Of a DNA stretch of 64,000 bases, positions 63,204-64,000 are shown one piece after another. Origin of the DNA: Candidatus Bathyarchaeia archaeon (GTDB taxonomy: Archaea > Thermoproteota > Bathyarchaeia > Hecatellales > Hecatellaceae); NCBI GenBank assembly GCA_038883335.1, contig JAVZMI010000004.1, positions 41,626 through 105,625 on the forward strand, given 5' to 3'. The position numbers and the translations under genes were made by a program. The notes under the pieces are model-generated. The model saw nothing but the letters and a program-made list of their open reading frames with translations. It was not told the origin of the DNA and did not search any database. The number at the start of each line of letters is the position of its first letter. Position 1 is the stretch's first letter.

Positions 63204-63896
63204 CTAAAGTCTTTCCATGTAATATTTTTCCAAGCCCTTAAGAGACTCGACCGTACCTTCTTCCACTATTTCTCCTTTAATCAAGATGTTCACTCTATTA
63301 GCCAGTTCAAAAGCTAAACGAATGTTTTGCTCTATCAATAAAATCGATGTTTCAGCTTCTTTCTGTATCTTTTTCACAGAATCTCTTATACGCGACAAAA
63401 GCTTGGGTGCTAAACCTAGGGACGGTTCGTCCATTAAAAGAAGCTCAGGGTTCGACATTAAAGCTCTACCTATAGCTACCATTTGCTGCTCTCCACCACT
63501 TAGCATCTTAGCAGCATGTTTACTTTTTCCTTTGAGTTCTGGGAAAATACTATAAACAAAGTTTAATTCATGATCGCAATGTTTAGCTCTTGCCCCCAGT
63601 CTGAGATTGTCCTCAACAGTCATCTCGTTGAAAAGTTTCCTTCCTTCAGGGCACACTCCTATTCCTTTAAGTACTCGTTCATGCGGCCTAAGTTTAGTTA
63701 GGTCTTCACCGTTAAATTTTATTTTACCCTCAGTTTTTACTAACCCGATTATCGATTTTAACAACGTAGTTTTCCCAGCACCGTTTGGGCCAAGTATAGC
63801 GACGGTTTCTCCTCTCTCCACACCGAGATCGATACCGCGCAATATTACCGCCTTTTCATAGTAGGCTTTCAAATTCTCAATATCAAGTACTTTCAT
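63204..63896 (-). CDS. livF: Branched-chain amino-acid ABC ATPase LivF
   Basis: A 230-residue ATPase. [20 protein letters not shown] (Walker A), [20 protein letters not shown] (signature) and [15 protein letters not shown] (Walker B) are intact. ATG 63896 overlaps the livG stop by 14 bases; TTG 63902 is an alternative. On the opposite strand from livKHM, so the transporter is encoded by two convergent units. Confidence 0.93.
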   Translation of the reverse strand: MKVLDIENLKAYYEKAVILRGIDLGVERGETVAILGPNGAGKTTLLKSIIGLVKTEGKIKFNGEDLTKLRPHERVLKGIGVCPEGRKLFNEMTVEDNLRLGARAKHCDHELNFVYSIFPELKGKSKHAAKMLSGGEQQMVAIGRALMSNPELLLMDEPSLGLAPKLLSRIRDSVKKIQKEAETSILLIEQNIRLAFELANRVNILIKGEIVEEGTVESLKGLEKYYMERL

Positions 63897-64000
63897 AGTC
63901 AACTCCCAAGTAGGCTTTAATCACCTTTTCATCTCTGATTATCTCTTCAGGAGTCCCTTCGCATATAAGCCGACCACGATCCAGAACTATGGTTCTCTTA
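63883..64000 (-). CDS. livG: Branched-chain amino-acid ABC ATPase LivG, C-terminal end only
   Basis: The last 38 codons of a frame entering from the right edge. [18 protein letters not shown] and [10 protein letters not shown] are the standard LivG C-terminus. TGA is at 63885-63883, so it overlaps livF, as in most liv operons. Upstream part lies outside the window. Confidence 0.9.
   Translation of the reverse strand, partial: KRTIVLDRGRLICEGTPEEIIRDEKVIKAYLGVDYEST

Overview
The window is archaeal, with bacterial-type metabolic islands. The archaeal signs are a TATA-binding protein, an LSm protein next to ribosomal protein L37e, an Lhr-type helicase, a eukaryote-like signal peptidase with a Ser/His pair, intron-containing tRNAs, a complete-looking set of tetrahydromethanopterin (H4MPT) biosynthesis genes, Fae-Hps, a type I-A adaptation module, and TATA/BRE-like promoters with frequent TTG and GTG starts. 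The gene mix (H4MPT C1 chemistry, hydrogenase maturation, ETF/HdrD-like electron transfer, indolepyruvate oxidoreductase, branched-chain amino-acid uptake) best suits an anaerobic TACK archaeon such as a Bathyarchaeia-like lineage. That placement is inference, because no rRNA is present.

Layout: 1-1905 ETF beta and an HdrD/GlpC-like Fe-S protein (minus). 2248-8369 hydrogenase maturation: protease, hypE and hypD on plus, hypF, hypC and hypA on minus; hypB and the hydrogenase itself are absent. 8531-9932 a type II restriction-modification pair whose nuclease is frameshifted. 10180-16916 mobA, isochorismatase-like hydrolase, HtpX-like protease, Lhr-type helicase, signal peptidase and TBP. 17370-25272 the H4MPT biosynthesis cluster (mptG, DUF447, mptE, DHPS-like, mptA, mptD) followed by two tandem nucleotidyltransferase-fold paralogues of unknown role and an ArsR-like regulator. 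26057-28218 PUA protein, LSm, L37e and a metallo-beta-lactamase-fold protein. 28557-33389 a phosphate (pst) operon in which pstS, pstA and pstB each carry an inactivating lesion while pstC and the divergent phoU are open. 33471-41477 mixed genes, including a tRNA-Ala with two introns, endonuclease V, endonuclease IV, malic enzyme and a Fae-Hps protein with an extra N-terminal HTH. 41698-44987 a DUF498/Mth938 pseudogene, YjbQ and cas2-cas1-csa1 without an array. 45318-54065 thioredoxin, two-subunit fumarase, CBS protein, MscS channel, SufBC, RDD protein and three tRNAs, one of them a tRNA-Ser(GCT) that appears to hold four introns. 54137-64000 DJ-1 protein, prenyl synthase, an orphan methyltransferase, IorAB and a Liv-type ABC transporter.

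How it fits together: MptA, MptD, MptE, DHPS-like and MptG would make the H4MPT carrier that Fae-Hps uses to capture formaldehyde. IorAB would oxidise aryl pyruvates from amino acids whose import the neighbouring Liv system suggests, giving reduced ferredoxin. The Hyp proteins imply a [NiFe] hydrogenase elsewhere in the genome.

Two themes deserve attention. First, the tRNA genes are rich in short introns at both canonical and non-canonical sites. Second, lesions are unusually common: homopolymer frameshifts, nonsense codons, and three genes whose Shine-Dalgarno-positioned start is ACG, CTG or TTA. This is either real gene decay and start-codon drift, or residual assembly error. Raw reads would separate the two.
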